Below, in pieces: positions 52,677 to 62,944 of a stretch of DNA of 64,000 bases. The notes under the pieces were generated by a model, which did not search any database, was not told the DNA's origin, and saw only the letters and a program-made list of their open reading frames with translations. This stretch comes from Ichthyophthirius multifiliis. Its lineage: Eukaryota > Ciliophora > Oligohymenophorea > Hymenostomatida. The number at the start of each line of letters is the position of its first letter. Within the stretch, counting starts at the first letter, position 1. The DNA is taken from contig NW_004086455.1 of NCBI RefSeq assembly GCF_000220395.1, positions 1-64,000 of the forward strand, in the 5' to 3' direction. The position numbers were made by a program, and so were the translations under genes.

Positions 52677-53700
52677 TTTAAGTTTTAATAATCATATTCA
52701 AACTCACGTGTTTCATCAATATTATTAACTATAAAAAAATAAATATAAAATTATTTTTAATTTAATAAATACATTTAGATTATGTATTTTTGAAATTCTA
52801 TTCTTGATATATTTCATAAAAAATTAATTCGAATTTATTCATTTCATAAGCATTTTACGGCAAAAGATAATTTTTACTTTTTGGAAAATTAGGAGGGGGA
52901 AATATGGGATCTACAGCAATTTTAAACACATTTTCAATCAAAGAAGAAATAATTCTATTTAATAAAGGACATTTTGTTTCTAAACAAGGGTTAGTATTAA
53001 CTTCTATAAGCCATGTGTTATAACTTTCGTCTATCATAAAATCTAAACGAAATAACTTATTTTTTATTAATTTTTTTAACTTATATTTTTTATACTTCAA
53101 AACTAAATTATTTTTTATTAGGCTCTATTTTTCTATAAACTGCTTTTACACAATCAGTAGCTATATTCTTTTTTTATTAAAAAAATATATTTCTGTTTTT
53201 TAAAAATCCTTCATTTCAATATATGTTTTTTCCATAAAATTATATTTTTAATTATTTCCATTTATTTATTATATATATTTAATAAATTCATTAAATGAAA
53301 GTTTATTTCCAGTTTCAAATTTTCAAAATTCTTCACCTTTTTTTTAAACAGCATCGTTTGTTAAATGTATAAATTAATTTTCCAAATTTTTTAAAGTGAA
53401 TTACTTAGAACTTGTTCTTATATATACTTCTTAATTCCAATATCCTATGTATTATTTTATTATATTTTGTTTGAGAAAAATAAAAAAAATTAATAAATAA
53501 TATTTTAAATATTTTACCTTAAACGATTCCATTATAAGTAGTAATTAATAGATAACATCTAATATCAAATTTTCTTTACTTATAAAGAAAAGGTCTATCA
53601 ATGTTTTTTATATTATGAATGTTTTAAGTTTGCAATTATAGTGTAATTCTTTAGAAAAAGCAATATCTTAAATAAGTTATAAATCAGAAGTTACTATAGA
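52677..53700 (-). pseudogene. Tubulin tyrosine ligase-like, 5'-truncated, in-frame TGA
   Basis: TTL/TTLL enzymes add amino acids to tubulin tails. The C-terminal ATP-grasp half is clear: NIDRPFLYKQRKFDIRCYLL, ITTYNGIVQ, intron, GYWNQEVYIRTSSKQFTLK, NQFIHLTNDAVQKKGEEF, stop codon TGA, KFETGNKLSFNEFIKYI, TDCVKAVYRKIEPNKKQFS, then after a 40-nt intron (GTATAA..AATAAG) LFRLDFMIDESYNTWLIEVN and TNPCLE. A last intron leads to ETREFEYDYQNLNKK and the final TGA. The in-frame TGA at 53323-53325 stands where relatives usually have Gly. An A7 run at 53169-53175 lacks one base. The N-terminal half of the domain (WIVKP and GRGI motifs) is absent; upstream is only repeat DNA. Either a pseudogene or a broken assembly of a real gene. 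Confidence 0.82.
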
Positions 53701-53734
53701 AAATAAATAAAAATAATAATAAATAAATAAATAA

Positions 53735-53779
<45 letters not shown>

Positions 53780-53945
53780 TTTTGAAGAAATTAAAAAATG
53801 AAATTGAATTTTTAAGAATAAATTATGTCTTTAAATTAATAAATAAATAAATAAATAATTTATTTTTATAGAAAATATTTTAAAATTAAATTTAATTTTT
53901 AAGAATAAATTATGTCTTTAAATTAATAAATAAATAAATTATGAA
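53700..53945. repeat. (AAAT)n with a duplicated unit of about 85 bases
   Basis: An AAAT microsatellite (53705-53773) adjoins two similar copies of a longer unit. Each contains AATTTATTTTT, a TTTTTAAGAATAAATTATGT block, and CTTTAAATTAATAAATAAAT. The second copy is diverged in its middle. It sits exactly where the TTL-like gene loses its 5' half. Confidence 0.8.
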
Positions 53946-54449
53946 ATTTAATTTTTATTTATTTTAAAAATATATATTTAATATTTTAATAATAAAATTA
54001 TTCAAATTATTATTAATATATGTTTCTCATATTATTATTAATATTTTTTTTTTAATTTATAATTATGCAATTATTTAAATATTAATTAATTTACATTAAA
54101 ATTTTAATTATATTTTTTAAAAATCTATATAGAAAATTATAAAAAAAATTATAAAAAAATTTTAGTCATATATAATTTTAAATTTTTTTCATAATATTTA
54201 TAGTATTAACTAATAAAATTTAATTAATAAATAAAAATTTATAAATATGTCTTTTAAATATAATATAAATTTTTTATTTTATACTATAACATTTATTAAT
54301 ATATTTTAATAATATTAAATATAGTATATTATAAATAAATTTAAATTAATAAAAAAAATTAAATAAATAAAAGGAAAATATTAAATTAAAATAATAAAAT
54401 ATTTAAAAAAAATATATATATATAAAAATAAATTTAATATTTTTTTATT
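53946..54449. other. Intergenic, no gene seen
   Basis: A+T only, no protein-like frame. Confidence 0.55.
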
Positions 54450-55251
54450 TCAGAAATATATTTTTTAAGCTTACTTACTATAATTTTTTTCATTTTCTAT
54501 TTATTAGAAATAATAATCTTCGATTAAAATTTCGTTTTCTGGTCTGGGATATATGATATTAGGGCAGAAACTAGGAGGGCTGAATGGAGGAATTCTTTGA
54601 TTTTTTAATTTATATCTATAAAATGCTACACTTAATACAAATAAACCTAAACATACATTAATTAAAAAATAAATGAATCCATTTCCATTATTATCTTACA
54701 AAGGATTATCTAAATTAGTTTTTACTTAATTTTTATTTTGATTTTCATCAAGAGCTTATTCTTCATTTTATTTTTTTTAAGCATTTTGTTCTTAAGTTTT
54801 TTCCTTTTCTGTCAGATTCTCTTTTTTATTTTCTGTTTTTACTGTTTCTTTACTTTCTTACGATTCTTTATTTTTATTTTCTTATTTTTCTTCGTTTGAG
54901 CTGCTATTAGTTACATTATTAGCACTTTCTATTTGGATATTATTATTTTTTTCTTTTATTTATTTTAATTACATTCGACTTTCTATTGAGGATCTTAAAC
55001 TTCACTATTTTCGTTTTTTGTAAGATTTTCTTATGTTACTTTTACTGTTTCTTTATTTTCAGTAATTGATTATTCTTTTTTTTTAATAAAAAAATATTAT
55101 TTATAAATGTTGCCATTAATATAATTATAAAACCTTTATTTGCTTCACTATTTATTTAAGTTGTCTCTTTTTATTAACTATTTTCTTAAATTGAAAAACA
55201 TACAAATAGATTAAATATTAATATGATTTTAAATATATTTTAGAGTTTCAT
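54450..55251 (-). CDS. Secreted-type single-pass membrane protein with charged domain
   Basis: N-terminal signal peptide MKLQNIFKIILIFNLFVCFS. An intron of about 60 nt (GTTTTATAA..AAAAAG) follows EANK. The central 130 residues are strongly charged and low complexity (QENKNKESQESKETVKTENK). A hydrophobic span near the C-terminus, GFIYFLINVCLGLFVLSVAF, is followed by basic YRYKLK and a short cytosolic tail with NQRIPPFSPPSFCPNIIYPR and EDYYFQQIENE. Topology is therefore type I. A T7 run at 54946-54952 is one base short; with the base added the frame is single. The tail has Tyr and Pro motifs that might serve in sorting (inference). No family recognised. Confidence 0.75.
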
Positions 55252-56049
55252 TTTTAGTTTTTTTGTTTGTCTTTTTTTATATTATTATTTTAAAAAAATA
55301 TAATTTATTTTTTTCTTAAATAATTATTAAATTTTTTAGTTTTTTTATTTAATTTTTAAGTTTTAAAATATAATTAATTTATATAAAATTATTATCTTCA
55401 AATGAAATTATTATTTATATTGTATAAAACTTAATACATAATTACATATGAAATAGAAAATGTAAACATTCTAGAAATTTTAAAAAGATAAATTATTTTA
55501 TATTTTTATAAAAATTAATTTTCATATTGTTTTTTATTTTTACATTAATTTTTTTTAAATAAACATAATACTTATTCAACTAAAATAAGCCATTATCTAA
55601 TTTTTTTCATATATTTTTTTGTTAAGTTTTTAATAAAAAAGTTATTGAAAAATTAAAAAAACTAATTGAAAATTAATTTATAAATAAATTTTAAATTAAT
55701 CTAACTTAAAAATACTAAGCATATATTATAATTTATCTTTATCTAAAACAATTTCTCTTCTAGTTATTTATTTTGATCTTTAAGAGCATAATTTAAACTA
55801 TTAAAATTGATATACTAAATATTAGTATTTATATTTTTAATATACTCTAAGTATGATTTAATTAAATAAAAAATATTATTAATATATAATACAAACTATA
55901 TATTTATTTAATTTCTTTTTAAATTCAAATAAGAAAAAATAATAATGTATTGGTTTAAAAATAAATAAATTATTTAAAAGCATAAAAATATTAAATATAT
56001 ATGCAAATTTAAAATTTTATAAAAAATAAATAAATAAGAAATTAATAAA
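55252..56049. other. Intergenic, no gene seen
   Basis: A+T rich between two minus-strand genes; no coding signal. Confidence 0.5.
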
Positions 56050-56595
56050 AAATATTATTATAAATGTATTTATTTCTCCTTATTTTTTTAGCAATTTTTT
56101 TGTCATCTCCTAATAAATTTTATTATTAATTTTAATTTTCTTTATAAATTCAAATCTTTTTTTTGTAATTTTATTTTTTCCCGTGTTTTCTGGATGTTCT
56201 TTTTTTATTTTTTCTTTATTATCATCTTTTGTTTTTTTATTGTTTAAATGCAATTATATTCACTATCTCTAGAATATAAAAACTCATCAATATTTCTAAT
56301 AAAAACCCTTAAAATACACAATAGATAAAACTTAAATACCATATACCGTAAAAAAAGAAATATTAGGATAATGATTTTGCAAATTAATCTAAATATCAGA
56401 AAAATATTGGAAGAAACTATAAATCTTCATCATCATTTCATTTGAAGAAACGGTTTTTTTTGTTTTTTCATATAAATTAATGATTTTATTTTTAATTTAA
56501 AAAAAGTATTTCCGAAAATTCCTTTCATAATAATAATTATAGAAAAAATAAAAGAAATTAAATTCTTTACATATTTAAAGATTTTTTCTAAACAT
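56050..56595 (-). CDS. Small aromatic-rich orphan protein
   Basis: Starts MFRKNLQICKEFNFFYFFYN and reads openly through YYYERNFRKYFFQIKNKIIN, KTVSSNEMMMKIYSFFQYF, SDIQINLQNHYPNISFFTVY. A frame change or intron near 56320 leads to RNIDEFLYSRDSEYN and then a basic tail (EKIKKEHPENTGKNKITKK). The stop was not found with certainty. Many F/Y/N residues and no clear transmembrane span. No family recognised. Confidence 0.5.
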
Positions 56596-56929
56596 TTTTT
56601 TTAAAAATTTAAATTAATAAAAATACGATTTTAATTTCATAAAAACTTTAATTTTTTTTATAAATAAAAAATTTCTCTATTTTTTCAAAAAAATTTTCTC
56701 CAAAAAAAAAAAAATACAAAATCAAATTTTATTTTTTAATTTTTTTTAACAAAAACTTTCAAGCTTTTCCATAAATCTTGCAAAACATTTTTTTTCCTTC
56801 TAATTTGTACACATTAATCCAAAATTTTACTAACTATAGTTTTATTTTAAAGGGTATTCATCCATATTAGTAAAGAGTAATCTTTATTAAGAATACCAAA
56901 AATAGTCTAAAGAGTTATCCCCCCCACCC
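56596..56929. other. Intergenic with a C-rich run
   Basis: Holds the C-rich patch at 56919-56932; no gene seen. Confidence 0.5.
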
Positions 56930-57245
56930 ACCAAAAACAGTATTCTTTATTAATAAAAAATCATTACTTAATAATATTTTTGTTCAATTTATAAATCTCT
57001 TCTTCCATATATTTTTTACCATTTTTATTCCTTTTCTAATAAAATATTTAATATTTAAAAACTAGAACTCGTTTGCTTTTTTGTATACCTTTTTATTGAT
57101 GATAACAGTCATTTATATCTTTGAGGATATTATATTACATTTTTTTGTAAAATTATATCTGCTATTGAAGGCAGTCTAGTTAAATTTTCGTCTACTGATG
57201 TTATAAAATATATTGTTTCTGATATTTATATAACTCTATATAAAA
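56930..57245 (-). pseudogene. Gene fragment with in-frame TGA
   Basis: An isolated minus-strand stretch reads ISETIYFITSVDENLTRLPS, IADIILQKNVIQYPQRYK, then TGA at 57109-57111, then in the same frame LLSSIKRYTKKQTSSSFQIL and NILLEKEQKWQKIYGRRDL. The composition is clearly more complex than the surrounding DNA, but there is no start or family. An acceptor-like TTTATATAG stands just upstream. Likely the remains of a gene or an exon of one that I cannot follow. Confidence 0.4.
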
Positions 57246-57580
57246 TTATATATATTATTTTAAATAGTAATAAAAATTAATTAATATAATTCTATTATTA
57301 TTTTTTAAATTTTTTTTTTTAATTTAATTGAAAAAAAAAATGACTAGAATAAATTAAAAATGCATTATCGTCTGTTTTTTTCATGATTGAGTTTTTTTTA
57401 AAAAAAAAGAAAAATAAAAAAACTCTGCTAAAAGAAACATAAATGTATTTTTTTAGTAATCCTTCTTTATTTTTTTATTATATTTAATATTAAATATTAT
57501 TATTTTATATAAAATATTTAAAAAATGCAAATTTTATTTATTATAAATATTAACTTTTATTATACTCATTATCTTTTTTT
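57246..57580. other. Intergenic, no gene seen
   Basis: A+T rich; no supported feature. Confidence 0.5.
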
Positions 57581-59182
57581 TCATTCTTTTTTTATATTAT
57601 TGTCGTTAATTATATACTATTATTAGATTAATTAAGGTTTTTTACTTTAAAAAAGTCTATGATTTTATTAATACTATTATTTTTAAATAAAATCTTTAAT
57701 ATTTTGTTTGTATTCTTCTCTACTATTATTATAATTATTATTTTTAAAACTCTAATTTATTTTTAAAGAATTTTTTTCTTAAGTAGTTGAAAAGCGCCCT
57801 TTTTCTTCCAAACAAAAGCTATTATTTTGTTTGAATTAGAACTAATATTAATTATCTATATTTTATGAATTTAAATGACTTTCGTTTGTTATATTATTTT
57901 ATATAGGCCTCTATTTAGTATTATTTAATTCTTTATTATAATTATTTTATTATATTTACACTTAATTTATACTGAAAGTAGTGTTTTGGTTATAATTTTA
58001 TTTTTCCTATTACAAATTACGATTATTATTTTAAAAGTTTTAATCTACAAAACGATTTTTATATAAAGCTTAAATATTTTTGCATTTAAAGTCTGCTGGT
58101 TCTTGCTTTTGCTATAAATTTTTTTATTAATTTTTATTACAAATAAATTGATTTTATTTTATTTTTTCCGTAATTAATGAAAACATTCTGTTTTAATTCT
58201 AAAGTTTATAGTTTATCTGATTGTCTTATTATAATAATTTTTATTTTCTTTGTAATATTTTATGTTATTTAGGCATATTGTTTTAAACATCAGGAACATT
58301 TTTAAAACTTTATGATTAATTCTATGGTGAAGAATTGATAAAATTGTCTTAATAATTTTTGTTAATATCTAAATTATAATCATTATTTTAATATTAATTT
58401 TAAGCTTTACTTTAGTCTTAAATTAAATTAGTTTATGATATTTACAATAGTTTTTTATTTTCTATCATATTTATATCAATTTAATTTTAATGATTTTCTA
58501 AAAAGTTTAAAATCGATGCTCTTAATTTATGAGTATTTTTATGATTTTATATATTTTCTTTTGGTTGAATTTCATATGATTTTTATGAGGAAGAATAAAT
58601 TGTGCTTTTAAACTTTGTTTATTCTTTATAATATTATATAATATTTTGTATTGATAGTTATTATATTTTCTCCGCTTCTTCTTATTAATTTAAATTAACT
58701 AATGATAGTTTCTTTTTAAAAGACTCAATATCATTTGTAAAGTTTAATTTTTGGTTTATTTATTATATTTTATTTTACTCATTCACGATATTCTATATAC
58801 TATTATTTTACTAATTTTTAAATTAGTTTAAACTTTAATTAATGAATGAGTTCGCTCTTTTGTCTTCTAATATGCTTTTGCTATTTTTTAATATTTTAAT
58901 ATTTTATGGAAATTAGTAATTATTTTGATTTGTTTGATTATTTTATTATTCTAAGTTTTTTTATAAATCATAAGATTATACAAATTTTCTTGTTTAATAG
59001 TTTAATTTTTTTTTTTCAATTTATTTTGTTTAGTTTTTGTTGCCTTCGCTTTTTCTTTAACAATCTTATAAAGAATTGCTTTTTTTATTATTTAAATTTT
59101 ATTATCTTTCTGTCTAAAGACCATCATTATTGTCGTATTTTTATATATTATTTATGTTTGAATTGACAATATATTTATCCAT
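57581..59182 (-). CDS. Q/N-rich low-complexity protein, 533 aa, single exon
   Basis: An unbroken frame of 534 codons including TGA. Starts MDKYIVNSNINNIQKYDN and ends QYIINDNNIKKE-stop. Composition is dominated by Q, N, K, S; charged short patches occur (QQEEAEKIQQLSIQ, KGRFSTTQEKNSL) but no domain, signal peptide or span. Such Q/N-rich proteins often form flexible or aggregating scaffolds; function here is unknown. The ATG lies inside the last codons of the upstream hydrolase frame on the same strand, so the two may be one gene (hydrolase with a long Q/N tail) split by a one-base run-length error in the A7 run just before the ATG. Confidence 0.75.
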
Positions 59183-60382
59183 ACTTTTTTTATGTTGGAA
59201 TCTGTTTTGAAAATTAGTATTTTTATATTATATTTTTTTACTTTATATTTAAATTTTAAGAGCTATTTGGCAGAAAATGACTTTCTTCATCAAATTAAAT
59301 AGAATTATTACTTTAACTTTTTTTAGATTAAGGTGATTCTATACTTTAATTTTTATATTTTTAAATATAAAAAGGTTATTATTAGTTAGGAACATTTGCT
59401 TAAGATTCTCTTAAAATAATAGAAGTTTCATTTATATTTAGTTATGAGAAGTATTATAAAGGTGTTTTTTGTTAATTACTTATTTTTTTTTTCATTCTTA
59501 AAGATAACTACTCATCATTATAAAATTGTGATTTTGAGGTTAAAAATTCAATTGCTTTTTAAATAATATCGTCGTTTCTGATTTAATTATGGTCACCAGT
59601 AACATAAATAATTTTTTTTGGAAACTTTTATATACAGAATATATTTTTAATGTGTTTTAATAAGAAATAAGGCTATCTTCTTTAGAAACAATGAACATAA
59701 CGGGAATTTGTTTTATTTTTTCGATTTTTTTTAATACACTAACTTCTAGGATATCGTATCCAATATTTTCTTATATTTATTTTCTAATTTTCTCCACTAT
59801 TAATTTTACTAAAAAATTAGGTAAATTTATTTTTTTATATGCTATTTCCTATATATTTAAATAAGCACTATCTATAACTAATCCTTTTATGTTTTACGGA
59901 AATCTATTTTTTTTAATGTTTATTTATTTTATATTGTTTACTCTTATGAATATAATAAAGCACTTACTGCTCCCATAGATCTTCCCCAAAAATAAATATA
60001 TTTTACATTAAATGCGTCTTTTATGTATTTAACTACTTTATCTATATCTTTTTTTTCAAAATATCCTAATGACACATATTCACCTTCTGAAAGACCACAT
60101 CCACTAAAATCAAAACAACAGAATGAAAATTTTTTTTCTATTATTTTTTCTGAATATTTTATTCCTTCTAATCTTGAACCATTCATTGAATGCAAATATA
60201 TTATACAATTTTCATTGTTTGATGTTATTTAATAAAAAAATGAACAAAATAACTTATGATTTCTTAAGTTTTATATTGTAAAATCTATACGTTTGCATTT
60301 ATTTTTTCCTATTTATATTATTGGTGATCCTTTTTATTTTTTTTGGATTTTTTTATTTTTTTTTAAAAAAAACCTAAATCAT
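59124..60382 (-). CDS. Alpha/beta hydrolase, serine aminopeptidase-like
   Basis: Likely soluble serine hydrolase of the ABHD17/S33-like group. Motifs in order: KCKRIDFTIQNLRNHKLFC, IIYLHSMNGSRLEGIKY (oxyanion H-x-x-N-G-S), FSFCCFDFSGCGLSEGEYVS, VKYIYFWGRSMGAVSALLYS (nucleophile elbow G-R-S-M-G), LVIDSAYLNIQEIAYKKI, IPVMFIVSKEDSLISY (acid Asp) and YVTGDHNQIRND (catalytic His). All three triad residues are present. At least one intron lies near 59900 and the first exon is uncertain; I chose an ATG at the right end followed by an A-rich run or intron. After the hydrolase the frame continues 120 residues (QIRNDDIIQKAIEFLTSK, ESHFLPNSSQNLNI) to a TGA that overlaps the Q/N gene. Confidence 0.85.
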
Positions 60383-61020
60383 ATTATTAGTATAATTATC
60401 TTTAAGGACATGAAATAAGTTTCCAAATGTTATTAAATTAATCAAACAAATTCATATATATATAAATATTATATATTAATGATTTTAGATTTGAATTTTT
60501 TTTTTTTAAATAAAATAAATAAAATATTTTTTGAAAAAAAAGCTGATAAATTTAAAATTCATTTAAATACTTTATTTTAATAGAGTGTTAGAGAATACTA
60601 AATTTTAATAGATGATTAATTATATGAAAAATTAAAAGAAATTAAGTTTATAAACATAACTATAGAATTACATTACGATTGAAATTAAAATTGAGCCTTT
60701 AAGCCTGCATAATTAAATTTCTATGTGATATTAAGATTAATTAATTTGAGAATAAAAAAGCAATATTTAAAAATGAAATATACGGATTAAATTATTTTTA
60801 AAATAAAGAATTAATATATAATTTTATAAATTAAATAATAAATATATATTATAAAAGAAAAAATTATTTAACTATTTCAAATTATAAATATATAATATTA
60901 CGTATTACATATATTTTATAATAATATAATATAAATATTAATAAAAATTATATATATAAAAAGAAAAGTAATAAAATACAAAAAAAAAAATATAAAAAGA
61001 AATAATATAAATACAAAGAT
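60383..61020. other. Divergent intergenic region, no gene seen
   Basis: Separates divergent genes and should hold both promoters; no motif supported. Confidence 0.5.
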
Positions 61021-61921
61021 ATGCCACCTAAACCCTGGGAAGCGAAAGGAAGTAAGTAAAAAAAAAATTAAAAAAAAAGAGCAATATGAATATTTTATAA
61101 AATAAAAAAAACTTATTTTAAAAAAATAAATAGGATAAGCAAACTAAAACTTAAGTTAGATAATAAATTAAAACAGCATTAATTTACCATAAACTGATAA
61201 TTTAAATAAAATGCTTACAGATTCAAATTAGATGAATTTGTCAACAAATGACTAAACATAATAATAATCATAACAATAAACAGTTTAACAAACATCTCCA
61301 ACAATGAGTAATTATTCAAATTTTTCTAATTTAGGAGGAAGTCCTTATTCATCAGGATTAGGAAGTAGTATGTACGGAGGAGGATTCGGTAACAGCAGTA
61401 TGTATGGAGGTTATGGAAATAGTATGTATGGAGGATATGGTGGTAGTATGTATGGAGGATATGGAAGATACGGGAGATAAGGAATGGCAGGTCCAAATTA
61501 ATAAGGAGGTTTTTTGTAGAATAGTATGTAGTATTTAGATAGTTTTGGATTTATGATATAATCTTTGTGCGAAATTGCAAGAACTTTAGAAATGAACGCT
61601 TAAGGTTTATAACATTTTTGGATCTCTGCTATTAATTTACTTTAACGAATTAAAGGATGGGGAAATTCTATTTATTAATTTTTTATTAAATGGTTTAAAT
61701 TTATATTCTTGAAAATAAAGGAAATTTTATATGATAAAGTAAAAATTCTCTTTATGGGAAATAATTCTCAAAATGTTAAATTTTAAATGAAAGTTCTTAA
61801 CACTGCTTTCAGAATTTCTATATGTTTATTTACTTTATCATTAATGCCTTATGCAACAAAACTTGTTAAATTTGATAATTTTGATGCTACATTTAAATCT
61901 ATTTAATAAAGTATATCTTGA
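61021..61921 (+). CDS. PEX13: PEX13 peroxisomal import protein, without SH3 domain
   Basis: Peroxisomal membrane component of the docking complex for import receptors. Two exons (intron 61052-61133) give exactly 272 residues. The N-terminus MPPKPWEAKG has the PPKPWE opening typical of Pex13. Residues about 40-80 are Q/N/S rich. A Gly/Tyr repeat region follows (SSMYGGYGNSMYGGYGGSM, YGGYGRYG). The conserved membrane domain comes next: YLDSFGFMIQSLCEIARTLE, QHFWISAINLLQRIKGW, then FRISICLFTLSLMPYATKLV as a probable span. The protein stops soon after (SIQQSIS-TGA), so there is no C-terminal SH3 domain, unlike yeast and animals but like plants. Stop and frame are clean. Confidence 0.88.
61360..61480 (+). 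repeat. In-frame repeats coding SMYGGYG
   Basis: Four imperfect copies of a unit around AGTATGTATGGAGGATATGG inside PEX13; one of the most G-rich spots of the window. Confidence 0.85.
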
Positions 61922-62121
61922 AATTAAAATTTATTCTTATTTTAGTTATTTTATTAATATTTTTATATTTGTTAAATAATAATTAAATTTATATATTTTA
62001 TTTTCAGTTTTTTTTATTAAATTTTTTTTCTTTATTATATATATATGAAAATTACAAATATTTATTTTAGTTCTTTATTTTAATATTTTTTGTTTTATTA
62101 ATTTTAAAAAATATAATTTAA

Positions 62122-62814
62122 TCATTCATCATCACTATCGGAAATATCTAATAGATAATCTCTTTTTTTCATTACTCTATAAAATTCATTAAAGTTTAAG
62201 CAGCCATCACCATCTTTATCAGCTTCTTCAAATAGTTCATAAAGTTCATTATCTTTTATATCCTCTCCTATAAAAAATAAAAAAATAACAAAATTTTTTA
62301 AATTAGCATAAATTAATTTAATTTACCTATTTCTACTGCAATATTTTTTAAATTTTAGAATGTTATTTTTCCTTATTTTTATTAATCAAATAAATTAAAA
62401 ATTCTTTCAATTTCTTATTTAGAATTTTTTTAAGCCTTTTAAAAAAATACATTTTTTTTTTAATAATATTAATTATTGTATAAAAGTTTATTTTTAAAAA
62501 TTTACTAATCTAGGAGCCATTATAATTAAAAATTCATCAAAATTGATAGTTTCATTTATATTTTTATGTAATTATTAAAAAATTTAATTAATTTAATCTT
62601 TATTTACATCAATCCCAAAAGCTCTCATAATTGATTTTAATTCTCTTCTATTAATTTTGTTTGTCTATTATTAATCAAATAATTCAAAAGCTTATTGTAA
62701 TTCTTCTTATGTTTCTTAATCTAATTATATTTATGGCTTATTTTTTTATAATAATTATTGCTGCTTTTGATTGCCTGAATTTTTACCATTTTTAAAGTAT
62801 TAATTTTAATTCAT
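62122..62814 (-). CDS. Centrin-like EF-hand protein, 187 aa
   Basis: Small calcium-binding protein of basal bodies and contractile fibres. Three exons (introns 62436-62505 and 62268-62326) give exactly 187 residues. The N-terminus is basic and Q/N rich (about 1-35). Four EF-hand units: EELQQAFELFDQQQTNKINR with RELKSIMRAFGID; INETINFDEFLIIMAPRL; QEIERIFNLFDQQKQGKITF; and ELYELFEEADKDGDGCLNF with NEFYRVMKK. Only the fourth loop, DKDGDGCLNFNE, keeps all calcium ligands; the first three have lost acidic residues. The order and the MKKRDYL ending fit centrin better than calmodulin. The C-terminus is acidic (DISDSDDE). It follows the end of PEX13 convergently. Confidence 0.88.
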
Positions 62815-62944
62815 TATATATTAATTTAAAAATGCAAATAATAAATATATTTAAAAAAAAAATATATTTAAATTTTTTTAAAATAATACAATTTAAAAAG
62901 AAATAAAATAAAGATATATTATTATGTATTTAGAATGTATTTTT

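Noticed and set aside
58906-59166. Plus-strand hydrophobic frame with several F/Y runs, looks like a membrane protein
   Set aside because: Antisense of the 533-residue Q/N-rich gene, whose frame is intact.
60023-60232. Plus-strand frame MYLTTLSISFFSKYP
   Set aside because: Antisense of the hydrolase core motifs on the minus strand.
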